Shown here: in pieces, positions 25,911 through 34,472 of the stretch
Layout of the letters: the number at the start of each line of letters is the position of its first letter
Numbering within the stretch: position 1 is the first letter of the stretch
Source: Bacteroides sp. CAG:1060_57_27
GTDB lineage: Bacteria > Bacteroidota > Bacteroidia > Bacteroidales > UBA932
NCBI GenBank assembly: GCA_001915575.1
Contig: MNQT01000013.1
Span: 1-64,000 of the forward strand
DNA: 64,000 bases
Direction of reading: 5' to 3'
Notes under the pieces: model-generated
What the model saw: the letters and a program-made list of their open reading frames with translations, nothing else
What the model was told of the DNA's origin: nothing
Database searches by the model: none
Program-made: the position numbers and the translations under genes

Positions 25911-26642
25911 ATGCTTTTCCCTCTTATTCAGGCAGCAGACATGACGGAGGCCGTTCCCGTGCCTCAGGAGATGTCGTATTCGCTATTCGAAATGGCTGCC
26001 AAGGGCGGCTCGCTCATGTGGGTGCTGCTCGCGCTGTCGATCCTCGCCGTATACATATTCGGAGCCAAGTGGTGGGCATTCCGCCAGGCGGGCAAGATCG
26101 ACAAGGACTTCATGATGGACATCCGCGACTACATACACGAAGGCAAGATAAAGTCCGCCAGGACCCTCTGCTCGAAGTATGACACGCCCGTGGCGAGGAT
26201 GGTGGAGGCCGGACTCGCACGCATAGGCAAGCCGCTAGGAGACATACAGACCGCCGTCGAGAATGTCGGCAACGTGGAGGTGGCCCGTCTCGAGAAGGGA
26301 CTTCCCTACCTTGCGACCATAGCCGGAGGCGCGCCCATGATAGGATTCCTCGGAACGGTGCTCGGTATGGTCCAGGCGTTCTTCAACATGTCCAACGCCG
26401 GCAACAACATCGACATCACCCTGCTTTCCAGCGGAATCTACACGGCCATGATAACCACCGTAGGCGGACTCATAGTCGGCATACTCGCATATTTCGGATA
26501 CAACTACCTGACCGCCAGGGTATCGTCCCTGGTATACAGCATGGAAAGCGCCACCATAGCGCTTATGGACGCGCTCGGAGAGCCCGGGGGCATTCAGGAA
26601 GACGGCGGCGCGAAAGCCGGTGAATCATCAGAGGAGCAGTAG
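25911..26642 (+). CDS. exbB: MotA/TolQ/ExbB proton channel family protein
   Basis: Inner-membrane stator component that, with an ExbD-type partner, uses the proton gradient to energise TonB-like transport across the outer membrane. 243 residues with three membrane segments: about 34-52, about 135-157 (ATIAGGAPMIGFLGTVLGMV) and about 175-200 (GIYTAMITTVGGLIVGIL). The cytoplasmic loop sits between the first two, as in the family. A Glu/Gly-rich C-terminal tail is present. It is first in exbB-exbD-tonB with 3-bp and 10-bp gaps. Confidence 0.92.
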   Translation: MLFPLIQAADMTEAVPVPQEMSYSLFEMAAKGGSLMWVLLALSILAVYIFGAKWWAFRQAGKIDKDFMMDIRDYIHEGKIKSARTLCSKYDTPVARMVEAGLARIGKPLGDIQTAVENVGNVEVARLEKGLPYLATIAGGAPMIGFLGTVLGMVQAFFNMSNAGNNIDITLLSSGIYTAMITTVGGLIVGILAYFGYNYLTARVSSLVYSMESATIALMDALGEPGGIQEDGGAKAGESSEEQ

Positions 26643-26645
26643 GAA

Positions 26646-27056
26646 ATGGCACTGAAGAGAACGACAAAGGCGGATCCCAACATGTCGATGTCCTCGATGA
26701 CGGACATCGTATTCCTCCTGCTCATCTTCTTCCTGGTGACTTCGACCCTCGTGAATCCGAACGCCCTCAAGCTGCTGCTTCCAAAGAGCACTGGGCAGGT
26801 GGGCGCCAAGGCTACGGTGAGCGTATCGATAAAGGACTGGGGAGAAGACAGGTATACCTACCATATAAACGGCGACGAGATGCCCGTCCCCTTCCAGCAG
26901 GTCGAGGACGAACTGGTAGGCCTGCTGCAGTCGGAGGAGGACCCCACCTTCTCGATATACTCCGACGAGAGCGTACCGATAGGGCAGGTCGTGCAGGTGA
27001 TGAACATAGCGAAGAGGAACCACTACAAGGTAATCCTGGCCACACAGCCGGAATAG
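26646..27056 (+). CDS. exbD: ExbD/TolR family protein
   Basis: 136 residues: a short cytoplasmic N terminus, one transmembrane helix (19-36) with the essential aspartate D20 in SMTDIVFLLLIFFLVTS, and a periplasmic domain of about 95 residues ending VIQ-type (VMNIAKRNHYKVILATQ). It partners with the upstream ExbB to convert proton flow into movement. It lies 3 bp after exbB and 10 bp before the TonB-like gene. Confidence 0.93.
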   Translation: MALKRTTKADPNMSMSSMTDIVFLLLIFFLVTSTLVNPNALKLLLPKSTGQVGAKATVSVSIKDWGEDRYTYHINGDEMPVPFQQVEDELVGLLQSEEDPTFSIYSDESVPIGQVVQVMNIAKRNHYKVILATQPE

Positions 27057-27066
27057 ACTGACTGCC

Positions 27067-27840
27067 ATGAGCGTAAGGAAGACAGGCTCGCAAGGGGAGC
27101 GCAAGGCTCGGCTGACCGGAGTTATACTGACGGTCACGCTGCACGTGTGCGCACTGGCGCTCGTGTCTTTCTCGTCATTGAAATACATCTACCCGCCGCC
27201 GGAAGAGCAGTCGATGCTGATTGATTTCAGCGACGACATCTCCGTAATGGAACAGTATTACGGTTCCGCCCCGCGCTCGGAGACCGTAGACCTGGACAGG
27301 CCTGTGGAACTTGCGCAGAGGAGCGAGTCTCCGTTCGAGAGCGATGCTCCCAACCTGACCCCTGAGACCGCCCCCGACGATTTCGGAGATGTCGAACTGC
27401 CCGCTCCCGAACCCGAGGAGCCGGCCCTCGACCCGAGGGCGAGCTTTCCCGGAATGGCCAAGGCGGATACGACGCTGACCGCGGCACATGCGGCGAGCGA
27501 GGCCGGAGACACGTTCAGGGAAGGACAGAGCAACGGCAACACCGACAGAGGCCGTACGGACGGCAGGCCGAACGCCCACATCAAGGGACGCCATGTGGAC
27601 GGCTACATCAAGCTGCCCGAATACAACGTCCAGGAAAGCGGCACAGTCGTTGTAGACATCTGGGTCGACAATTACGGCAAGGTAGTACGCGCCGTACCCG
27701 GAGGAGAAGGCACCACCGTCATGGACAAGACCCTGCTGGCGGCGGCACGCAGCGCGGCGTTAGAGACGCACTTCAACCAGAGCACCGATGCACCGGCAAT
27801 GCAGCAGGGCACGATTACATATTATTTTAATCTCAAGTAG
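27067..27840 (+). CDS. TonB-like energy-transducing protein
   Basis: 257 residues. A cytoplasmic basic N terminus and one transmembrane helix (about 17-37) come first. A long acidic and Pro-rich periplasmic linker follows (about 40-165; PAPEPEEPALDPRASF), and then a C-terminal domain of about 75 residues (VDGYIKLPEYNVQESGTVVV...ITYYFNL) with the beta pattern of TonB C-terminal domains. It would transmit energy from ExbB/ExbD to outer-membrane receptors such as the SusC-like proteins of this phylum. It could also be a TolA-like protein, since the C-terminal domain alone does not fully decide. Confidence 0.8.
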   Translation: MSVRKTGSQGERKARLTGVILTVTLHVCALALVSFSSLKYIYPPPEEQSMLIDFSDDISVMEQYYGSAPRSETVDLDRPVELAQRSESPFESDAPNLTPETAPDDFGDVELPAPEPEEPALDPRASFPGMAKADTTLTAAHAASEAGDTFREGQSNGNTDRGRTDGRPNAHIKGRHVDGYIKLPEYNVQESGTVVVDIWVDNYGKVVRAVPGGEGTTVMDKTLLAAARSAALETHFNQSTDAPAMQQGTITYYFNLK

Positions 27841-27842
27841 TA

Positions 27843-29138
27843 ATGGACCAGTTTACAAAGGAAGGCCGAAAACTTAGACCTAGGAAGACAGTGCAGAGAA
27901 GCACGACGGCGGAGAAGGTGGAATACCAGCCCCGCCCCGCACAGGACAGACCCTATCACCGCAGACCGGAGGACCGTCCCTATTCATCAGAACACAGATC
28001 ACGCCAGGACGGGGAATACAGGTCCCGCGGCGGCTACGGACAGCCCCGCCAGACCGGAGACAGACATCCTTACAGCGGTGCATCCCGCTACGGCGAAGGC
28101 CGCAAGCCCCACGGCTACGGCTCATCATCATACAGGCAGTCAGGAGAGCGCAAGCCTTACGGAGAAAGCCGTCCCTACGGAGAGGGAAGCCCCTACGGGG
28201 AAGGACGCCCTTACGGAGAGGGCAGGCCCGCCCAGAGCGGAGCACCGAGGTTCAAGGCCCGCCCCGCGGCAGGCAGGAAGCCCTTCGGTGCCAGGCGCAC
28301 CGGCAAACCGGCCGGCGCGAAGTTCAACAAGCAGTCCAACGAAGGCATAACCCGCATGATAGAGCGCCGTCCGATAGTGAACGGCAGCGTATCCGACCAG
28401 AAATTCGAGGCCAAGGCGCAGGATGTGGTACGCCTCAACAAGTTCATAGCCAACTCGGGCGTATGCTCACGCCGCGAGGCCGACACGCTGATCCAGGCCG
28501 GAGTGGTCACCGTCAACGGAGTAGTGGTCACCGAACTCGGAACGAAGGTCAACATCTTCAACGACGACATACGTTTCAACGGCGAAAGGCTCAAGGGCGA
28601 AGAGAAGGTATACATAATCATGAACAAGCCCAAGGGCTATGTGACGACGGCGAGCGACCCCCACGCGGAAAGGACGGTCATCGACCTGCTCAAGGGCTGC
28701 TCCGCAAGGGTCTACCCCGTAGGCAGGCTCGACAAGAACACCACGGGCGTACTGCTGCTCACCAACGACGGCGAGATAGCCGAGAGGCTCACCCACCCCA
28801 GCTATGACAAGAAGAAGATCTACCAGGTGGCCCTGGACAAGGAGCTGAGTCAGGAAGATTACGACAAGATACTCTCCGGCGTCGCCCTCAGCGACGGCGA
28901 AGTCAAGGCCGACGAGCTGGAATACATAGACGAATCCGACAAGCGCAAGCTCGGAATCGAGATACATTCCGGAAAGAACAGGGTCGTACGCCGTATCTTC
29001 GAGTCCATAGGATATACCGTCAAGGCTCTCGACAGGGTCTACTTCGCCGGTCTCACCAAGAAGGGGCTCAAGAAAGGCGAATGGCGCTACCTTACTGAGG
29101 CTGAAGTCAACATTCTGAAGATAGGAGCATACGTATAA
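27843..29138 (+). CDS. RsuA/RluB-family pseudouridine synthase with long repetitive basic N-terminal tail
   Basis: 431 residues. The first about 190 are disordered-looking, rich in R, G, Y, P and S, with four tandem Y-G-E-G/S units (105-129). An S4 RNA-binding domain follows (about 197-244, RLNKFIANSGVCSRREAD), then the catalytic domain with nucleophile D297 in GRLDKNTTGVLLLTNDG and the closing GKNRVVRRIFESIGY. It isomerises uridine in ribosomal RNA, and the exact site cannot be told. The tail could bind RNA nonspecifically. It starts 2 bp after the TonB-like gene and its stop overlaps the era start (TAATG). Confidence 0.92.
   Translation: MDQFTKEGRKLRPRKTVQRSTTAEKVEYQPRPAQDRPYHRRPEDRPYSSEHRSRQDGEYRSRGGYGQPRQTGDRHPYSGASRYGEGRKPHGYGSSSYRQSGERKPYGESRPYGEGSPYGEGRPYGEGRPAQSGAPRFKARPAAGRKPFGARRTGKPAGAKFNKQSNEGITRMIERRPIVNGSVSDQKFEAKAQDVVRLNKFIANSGVCSRREADTLIQAGVVTVNGVVVTELGTKVNIFNDDIRFNGERLKGEEKVYIIMNKPKGYVTTASDPHAERTVIDLLKGCSARVYPVGRLDKNTTGVLLLTNDGEIAERLTHPSYDKKKIYQVALDKELSQEDYDKILSGVALSDGEVKADELEYIDESDKRKLGIEIHSGKNRVVRRIFESIGYTVKALDRVYFAGLTKKGLKKGEWRYLTEAEVNILKIGAYV
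28155..28229 (+). repeat. 18-bp tandem repeat coding for R/S-P-Y-G-E-G/S units
   Basis: About four consecutive 18-bp units of the pattern CCC-TAC-GGA-GAG-GGA-AGC, with synonymous differences, encode PYGESR, PYGEGS, PYGEGR and PYGEGR. Unit length is a multiple of three, so changes in copy number would keep the frame. Confidence 0.85.
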
Positions 29139-30019
29139 TGGCGCACCGCTCCGGATTCGTTAACATCATAGGCAACCCCAACGTCGGGAAATCCACCCTG
29201 ATGAACGCCCTCGTGGGCGAGAAGCTCTCCATAGTCACGGCAAAGGCCCAGACTACCAGGCACAGGATAATGGGCATAGTGAACGGGGAGGACTGGCAGA
29301 TAGTGTATTCCGACACGCCTGGCATCCTGAAACCGAACTACCGCCTCCAGGAGAACATGATGAAGTTCGTCGACGGAGCCATAGGCGATGCTGACGTCAT
29401 ACTCTATGTGACCGACACCGTCGAGACCTCCGACAAGAACTCCGACTATGTGAGCCGGCTCCCGGACCTCGAATGTCCGGTGATAATAGTCATCAACAAG
29501 ATCGACCTGAGCAGCCAGGACAAGGTCGTGGAGCTTATGGAGCGCTGGCAGAGTCTGGTCCCCAGGGCCAGGGTGATCCCGGCCTCGGCAGCCGAGCGCT
29601 TCAATCTCGAGAGCATCCTCGACGCCGTGGTATCCTCCCTGCCGGAATGTCCGCCGTGGTACGACAAGGACACCTTCACCGACAGGAGCCTGCGGTTCTT
29701 CGCGTCCGAGATCATACGCGAGAAGATACTGCTCTGCTACAAGGAGGAAATCCCCTACTGCTGCGAAGTCGGCATAGAGTCGTTCAAGGAAGGTGCCGAA
29801 AGGTACGACATAGGGGCTGTGATATATGTGATGCGCGAGTCCCAGAAAGGCATAGTGATAGGCAGGAAGGGCGCCGCGCTCAAGAGGGTCGGCACGCAGG
29901 CCAGGCTCGAAATGGAGGACTTCTTCCAGAAGAAGGTCTTCCTGAGCATCTATGTGAAGGTCGACCCCGACTGGAGGGACAGCAGGAAGGAACTGAGGAA
30001 ATTCGGTTACGAAGACTAA
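29138..30019 (+). CDS. era: GTPase Era
   Basis: Ribosome-assembly GTPase that binds the 3' end of 16S rRNA and helps mature the 30S subunit. 293 residues: G1 GNPNVGKST (12-20), G3 DTPG, G4 NKID, and a C-terminal KH RNA-binding domain with VIGRKGAALKRVGTQAR (about 245-261). The ATG shares one base with the stop of the pseudouridine synthase gene, and parC starts 4 bp after it. All three belong to the same transcript and two act on rRNA. Confidence 0.97.
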   Translation: MAHRSGFVNIIGNPNVGKSTLMNALVGEKLSIVTAKAQTTRHRIMGIVNGEDWQIVYSDTPGILKPNYRLQENMMKFVDGAIGDADVILYVTDTVETSDKNSDYVSRLPDLECPVIIVINKIDLSSQDKVVELMERWQSLVPRARVIPASAAERFNLESILDAVVSSLPECPPWYDKDTFTDRSLRFFASEIIREKILLCYKEEIPYCCEVGIESFKEGAERYDIGAVIYVMRESQKGIVIGRKGAALKRVGTQARLEMEDFFQKKVFLSIYVKVDPDWRDSRKELRKFGYED

Positions 30020-30023
30020 GCTT

Positions 30024-32636
30024 ATGGAGAAGTTCAAGTTATCCGGGATGTTCAAGGACTGGTATCTGGATTACGCGTCATACGTGATCCTGCACCGGGC
30101 CGTACCGCATATCGTCGACGGGCTCAAGCCGGTACAGCGCAGGGTCCTGCACACGATGTTCAAGATGGACGACGGGAAATATACCAAGGTCGCCAACATA
30201 GTGGGACAGGCGATGCAGTACCACCCTCACGGCGACGCGTCGATACTCGGAGCGCTCGTCCAGCTCGGGCAGAAAGGCTTCGTGGTCGACTGCCAGGGAA
30301 ACTGGGGCAACATACTCACCGGCGACTCCAACGCAGCTCCCCGATACATCGAGGCAAGGCTGTCGAAATTCGCGAAGGAGGTGCTCTTCGACCCCAAGGT
30401 CACCAACTGGATGACTTCATACGACGGACGCAACCAGGAGCCCACGGAACTTCCGGTGCGCTTCCCGCTGCTCCTGGCCCAGGGCACGGAAGGAATCGGA
30501 GTAGGACTCTCGTCGAAGATACTCCCGCACAACTTCAACGAACTGCTGGACGCCTCCGTCGCCATACTCGAGGGCAGGGAATATGAAATCTATCCGGACT
30601 TCCCCACCGGAGGCTCCGCCGACTGCAGCAAATACATGAAAGGAAAGCGCGGCGGCACGGTCAAGGTCAGGGCGAGGATAGAGAAGATAGACAAGAACAC
30701 TATCGCCGTAACGGAAGTACCTTACGGCAGATACACCAAGGACCTGATAGAGTCGATACTCAAGGCCAAGGAGAAGGGCAAGATAAAGATCAAGAAGATA
30801 GAGGATATGACCACCGACAGGGTGAACATCATCATCCACCTGCCCAACGACGTCTCGCCCGACAAGACTATCGACGCACTCTACGCATTCACCGACTGCG
30901 AGTGCAGCCTCGCACCCAACGCCTGCGTCATAAAGGACAACAAGCCCGAATTCCTTTCCGTAGACGACATCCTGGAGTACAGCACCTTCCACACCAGGAA
31001 CCTGCTGCTGCAGGAACTCAGGGTGAGAATGGACGAGCTCGAGAGCGACTGGCACTACAGCTCACTCGAGAGGATCTTCTTCGAGCAGCGCATATACAAG
31101 CTCCTGGAACAGGACCAGAACGACTGGGACAGCCAGATAGCCGACATCTTCGCAAAGATGAAGGAATTCCAGGACATGTTCCGCAAGGAGATAGTGCGGG
31201 ACGACATACTGCGCCTCGTCGAGAAACCCGTCAGGAAGATATCGAAGTTCGACACCAAGGCCATGGACGAACACATACTCGGCGTCGAACGCGAGATGGC
31301 CAGGGTGCAGGACGACATAGACAACATCACACGCTACACCATAGCATGGTTCCGCTCGCTTAAGAAGAAATACGGACAGTTCTTCCCGAGAAGGACGGAA
31401 CTCACCGACTTCGAAACGATTACGGCCACCAAGGTGGTGAACAACAACTGCAAGCTGTACGCCAACCTTTCCGAAGGCTTCGCCGGCATAGGCCTCAAGA
31501 AGGACGACGGAGGGGAATATGTGTGCGACTGCTCCGACCTCTCGGAGATAATAGTGATACGCAAGGACGGCAAGTACAGGATAACCAAGGTCGAGGACAA
31601 GGCGTTCTTCGGCAAGGACCTGCTCTATGTCAACGTGTTCAACCGCGGAGACGAGCGCACGATATACAATGTCATCTACCGCGAGGGCACCAGTTCCGTA
31701 TACTATGCGAAGAGGTTCGCGGTGACTTCCGTGACCAGAGACAAGGAATACGACATCACAGGCGGCACCCCGGGCTCGCGCATAGAATGGTTCAGCGCGA
31801 ACCACAACGGAGAGGCCGAGACCGTCAAGGTGATGCTGCGCGCGAGGGCCAAGCTCAAGAAGACCAGCTTCGAGTACGACTTCTCGACGCTCGCGATAAA
31901 GAACAAGTCGGCGAGGGGCAACCTCGTAAGCAAGTACGCGATACAGAGGATAGCCCTCAAGAGCAGGGGCGTCAGCACTATCGAAGGCAAGGACATCTGG
32001 TACGACGCCGACATACAGAAGCTCAACGACGAAGGACACGGACTGTATCTTGGCAAGTTCGAGGGCAGCGACAAGGTGCTGGCGGTATTCGGCAACGGAA
32101 GCTACTACACGACTTCTTTCGAGCTCGTGAACCGCTATCAGGGAGACGTGCTGCGCATAGAGAAGTTCGACCCGGGCAAGACCTTTACCGCCCTGTACTA
32201 TGACGGCGAGTCCAAGAGCTTCTATGTCAAGAGGTTCTCGTTTACCGTCAGCGACAACACCCCGGTATCCTTCATCTCCGACAGCCCGAAGTCGTACCTC
32301 GTGGACATCAGCGACGACGCCTATCCCCGCTACGAGATAAGCTGGAGGCTCGAAGACAAGCAGCCCGAGACCGTGGATGCGGCAGACTGGATAGCGAAGA
32401 AGGGACTCGGCGCCAAAGGCAAGAAATGCGCCGCGAAGGGAGACGTCAGGTCGGTACGTTTCGTGGAGCCGCTACAGAAGCCGGAAGAAGAACCTGAAGA
32501 CAGGACGGAAAATGAGGCGGACGCCCCTTACGGTCCGGAAAACTATGCGGAACAGGAGAGCCTGCAGGACGGAACGGACAGCCCTGAAAGCGCCGAAGAC
32601 GCGGAAGAGCACATAGAAGAGCCGACGCTGTTCTAA
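30024..32636 (+). CDS. parC: DNA topoisomerase IV subunit A-type protein (GyrA/ParC family)
   Basis: Type IIA topoisomerase breakage-rejoining subunit. 870 residues: an N-terminal winged-helix region with HPHGD (68-71) and catalytic tyrosine Y108 in APRYIEARLS, a tower and coiled-coil region (about 330-450), a C-terminal DNA-binding domain of divergent type, and a 60-residue acidic tail (about 810-870). The start KLSGMFKDWYLDYASYVI and the lack of canonical GyrA-box blades favour the Bacteroidota ParC over GyrA. It is last in the exbB-era-parC run and converges on recJ with a 27-bp gap. Confidence 0.88.
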   Translation: MEKFKLSGMFKDWYLDYASYVILHRAVPHIVDGLKPVQRRVLHTMFKMDDGKYTKVANIVGQAMQYHPHGDASILGALVQLGQKGFVVDCQGNWGNILTGDSNAAPRYIEARLSKFAKEVLFDPKVTNWMTSYDGRNQEPTELPVRFPLLLAQGTEGIGVGLSSKILPHNFNELLDASVAILEGREYEIYPDFPTGGSADCSKYMKGKRGGTVKVRARIEKIDKNTIAVTEVPYGRYTKDLIESILKAKEKGKIKIKKIEDMTTDRVNIIIHLPNDVSPDKTIDALYAFTDCECSLAPNACVIKDNKPEFLSVDDILEYSTFHTRNLLLQELRVRMDELESDWHYSSLERIFFEQRIYKLLEQDQNDWDSQIADIFAKMKEFQDMFRKEIVRDDILRLVEKPVRKISKFDTKAMDEHILGVEREMARVQDDIDNITRYTIAWFRSLKKKYGQFFPRRTELTDFETITATKVVNNNCKLYANLSEGFAGIGLKKDDGGEYVCDCSDLSEIIVIRKDGKYRITKVEDKAFFGKDLLYVNVFNRGDERTIYNVIYREGTSSVYYAKRFAVTSVTRDKEYDITGGTPGSRIEWFSANHNGEAETVKVMLRARAKLKKTSFEYDFSTLAIKNKSARGNLVSKYAIQRIALKSRGVSTIEGKDIWYDADIQKLNDEGHGLYLGKFEGSDKVLAVFGNGSYYTTSFELVNRYQGDVLRIEKFDPGKTFTALYYDGESKSFYVKRFSFTVSDNTPVSFISDSPKSYLVDISDDAYPRYEISWRLEDKQPETVDAADWIAKKGLGAKGKKCAAKGDVRSVRFVEPLQKPEEEPEDRTENEADAPYGPENYAEQESLQDGTDSPESAEDAEEHIEEPTLF

Positions 32637-32663
32637 GGGCGGGACGGAAGACAGCCGCGCCCG

Positions 32664-34397
32664 CTATATCAGCTCTTCCCTCTTCTTGAGGTCCTTGAGA
32701 CGGAGCTGGATGGAGGTGTTTCCGCGATAGTAGTTCTCGACTATCGCATAGCATATGTCGATCGGATTCCCCTCGTGGATATAGTCGAAATAGTCGGCCA
32801 TGTTGAACGCTATGGCCGGTATCTGGTGATACGGCTGGGCCTCCTGTATGAGGTCCAGTTTCATATGTACCCCCTCGGCTCCCACCTTACGGCCTGTTCC
32901 GGCGTCGTACACGTTCTCCGTCAGGAATATAGGGTTGTTGTTGCCGGGGCCGAAGGGCTGGAACTGCTTGAGTATCCTGAAGAACTTCGGAGTAATCTGC
33001 GCGAAGTCGAGCTTGGCGTCTATATCTATGACGGGCGTGAGCATCTGCTCGGTAATCTTGTCCGATATGAACTCGTCCATGCGCCTCGCGAACTCGTCAA
33101 GATTGCTTTCCTTGAGGGTAAGTCCCGCGGCATAGACATGTCCGCCGAAGTTCTCGAGAAGGTCGGCACAGCTCTCTATCGCACCGTACAGGTCGAATCC
33201 GGCTATGCTCCTGGCAGAACCGGTGACGAATCCGTTGGACCTGGTCAGCACCACGGTAGGCCGGTAGAAGGCTTCCACGAGACGGGAAGCCACGATGCCC
33301 ACGACGCCCTTGTTCCATTCGGGATTGTAGACTATGGTGGCGTTGCGGCAGCTCAGGCATCTGCCCTCGCTGACCATTTCAAGGGCCTCCCGGGTAATCT
33401 CGCGGTCGATGTTCTTGCGCTCGTTGTTGTTGTCGTTTATCTTCCCGCCTATCGCCATGGCCCTTGCCGTGTCGGTCGATGTCAGCAGCTGCACGGCGAG
33501 TCTGCCTGACTCCATTCTGCCGGCGGCGTTGATGCGCGGCCCTATCTTGAACACAATGTCGTCGATTCCGACATGTCCCTGCTCGAGGTTGGAGAACTTG
33601 ATCATCGCGAGCAGGCCCTTGCACGGGTTCATGTTGAGCTGCTTGAGTCCGAAATATGCAAGCACCCTGTTCTCCCCCACCATAGACACGAGGTCGGAGG
33701 CTATGCTGACGACAAGAAGGTCCAATAGCGGGACGAGGCTCTCGAAAGGCACGCCGTAACGCGCCGCATAACCCTGCACCAGCTTGAATCCTACCCCGCA
33801 CCCGGAGAGGTCGTCGAACGGATAGCTGCAGTCCTCCCTCTTCGGGTCGAGCACGGCCACGGCATCGGGAATCACCTCGTCGGGCAGGTGGTGGTCGCAT
33901 ATTATCACGTCGATACCCCTGGAAGACGCGTATTCCACCTTGTCGACCGCCTTTATGCCGCAGTCAAGGGTTATTATCAGCGTGAATCCGTTCTCGGCAG
34001 CCCAGTCGATACCCTTGAAAGACACCCCGTAGCCCTCGTCGTAACGGTCGGGGATATAGGTATCCACCCTGGAAGTGAACCTGCGCAGGAAGGAATACAC
34101 CAGAGAGACGGCAGTCGTGCCGTCGACATCGTAGTCTCCGTATACGAGTATGCCCTCCTCACCTGTGACAGCCCTGCGGAGACGCTCTACAGCGACATCC
34201 ATGTCCTTCATCAGGAACGGATCGTGCAGATCGTCCAGGCTCGGGCGGAAGAACGAACGGGCCTGCTGGAAAGTGGTGACCCCCCTCTTGACGAGCAGCT
34301 CGGCGAGGACCCGGTCTATGCCTATCTCCGCCGCCAGCCGCTCGACCTGTTCACTGTCGGCGGGGTCCATCAGATTCCATTTGCATTCTTTCCGCAT
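32664..34397 (-). CDS. recJ: Single-stranded-DNA exonuclease RecJ
   Basis: 5'-3' exonuclease acting in recombination and base-excision or mismatch repair. 577 residues. DHH phosphoesterase motifs: YGDYDVDGTTA (86-96), TLDCGI, and CDHHLPDEV with DHH at 168-170. The DHHA1 domain carries GFVTGSARSI and GGHVYAAGLTL, and an OB-like C-terminal domain follows. Start ATG 34397 is chosen over the TTG two codons upstream because the -7 box ends 7 bases before this ATG. It is a monocistronic gene divergent from lysS. Confidence 0.95.
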   Translation of the reverse strand: MRKECKWNLMDPADSEQVERLAAEIGIDRVLAELLVKRGVTTFQQARSFFRPSLDDLHDPFLMKDMDVAVERLRRAVTGEEGILVYGDYDVDGTTAVSLVYSFLRRFTSRVDTYIPDRYDEGYGVSFKGIDWAAENGFTLIITLDCGIKAVDKVEYASSRGIDVIICDHHLPDEVIPDAVAVLDPKREDCSYPFDDLSGCGVGFKLVQGYAARYGVPFESLVPLLDLLVVSIASDLVSMVGENRVLAYFGLKQLNMNPCKGLLAMIKFSNLEQGHVGIDDIVFKIGPRINAAGRMESGRLAVQLLTSTDTARAMAIGGKINDNNNERKNIDREITREALEMVSEGRCLSCRNATIVYNPEWNKGVVGIVASRLVEAFYRPTVVLTRSNGFVTGSARSIAGFDLYGAIESCADLLENFGGHVYAAGLTLKESNLDEFARRMDEFISDKITEQMLTPVIDIDAKLDFAQITPKFFRILKQFQPFGPGNNNPIFLTENVYDAGTGRKVGAEGVHMKLDLIQEAQPYHQIPAIAFNMADYFDYIHEGNPIDICYAIVENYYRGNTSIQLRLKDLKKREELI

Positions 34398-34404
34398 ATT
34401 CAAA

Positions 34405-34436
34405 CAAATATAGTCAAAAGCCGGCAGGAAAGCAAA
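34405..34436 (-). promoter_or_regulatory. recJ promoter
   Basis: Minus strand: TTTG (34433-34436), 20 bases, TATATTTG (34405-34412). The -7 box ends 7 bases before the recJ ATG, so the message should be nearly leaderless. Confidence 0.75.
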
Positions 34437-34444
34437 TAAATTAC

Positions 34445-34452
34445 TACCTTTG
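34445..34452 (+). promoter_or_regulatory. -7 promoter element for lysS
   Basis: TACCTTTG, followed by GCGCGG, lies 20 bases before the lysS ATG. No plus-strand TTTG is found at -33. It is back-to-back with the recJ promoter, whose -33 box lies only 8 bp away. Confidence 0.55.
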
Positions 34453-34472
34453 CGCGGATTAGAGACAAGTAT

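Noticed and set aside
28155..28229. Short tandem repeats as a CRISPR array
   Set aside because: The units are 18 bp, directly adjacent without unique spacers, and encode an in-frame protein repeat.
30024..32636. Calling this gene gyrA
   Set aside because: The N-terminal sequence and divergent C-terminal domain fit the Bacteroidota ParC type better. A second family member elsewhere in the genome would be needed to be certain.
32637..32663. Terminator between convergent parC and recJ
   Set aside because: The 27-bp gap has GC-rich stretches (GGGCG/CGCCC) but no T run and only a 5-bp stem with a large loop.
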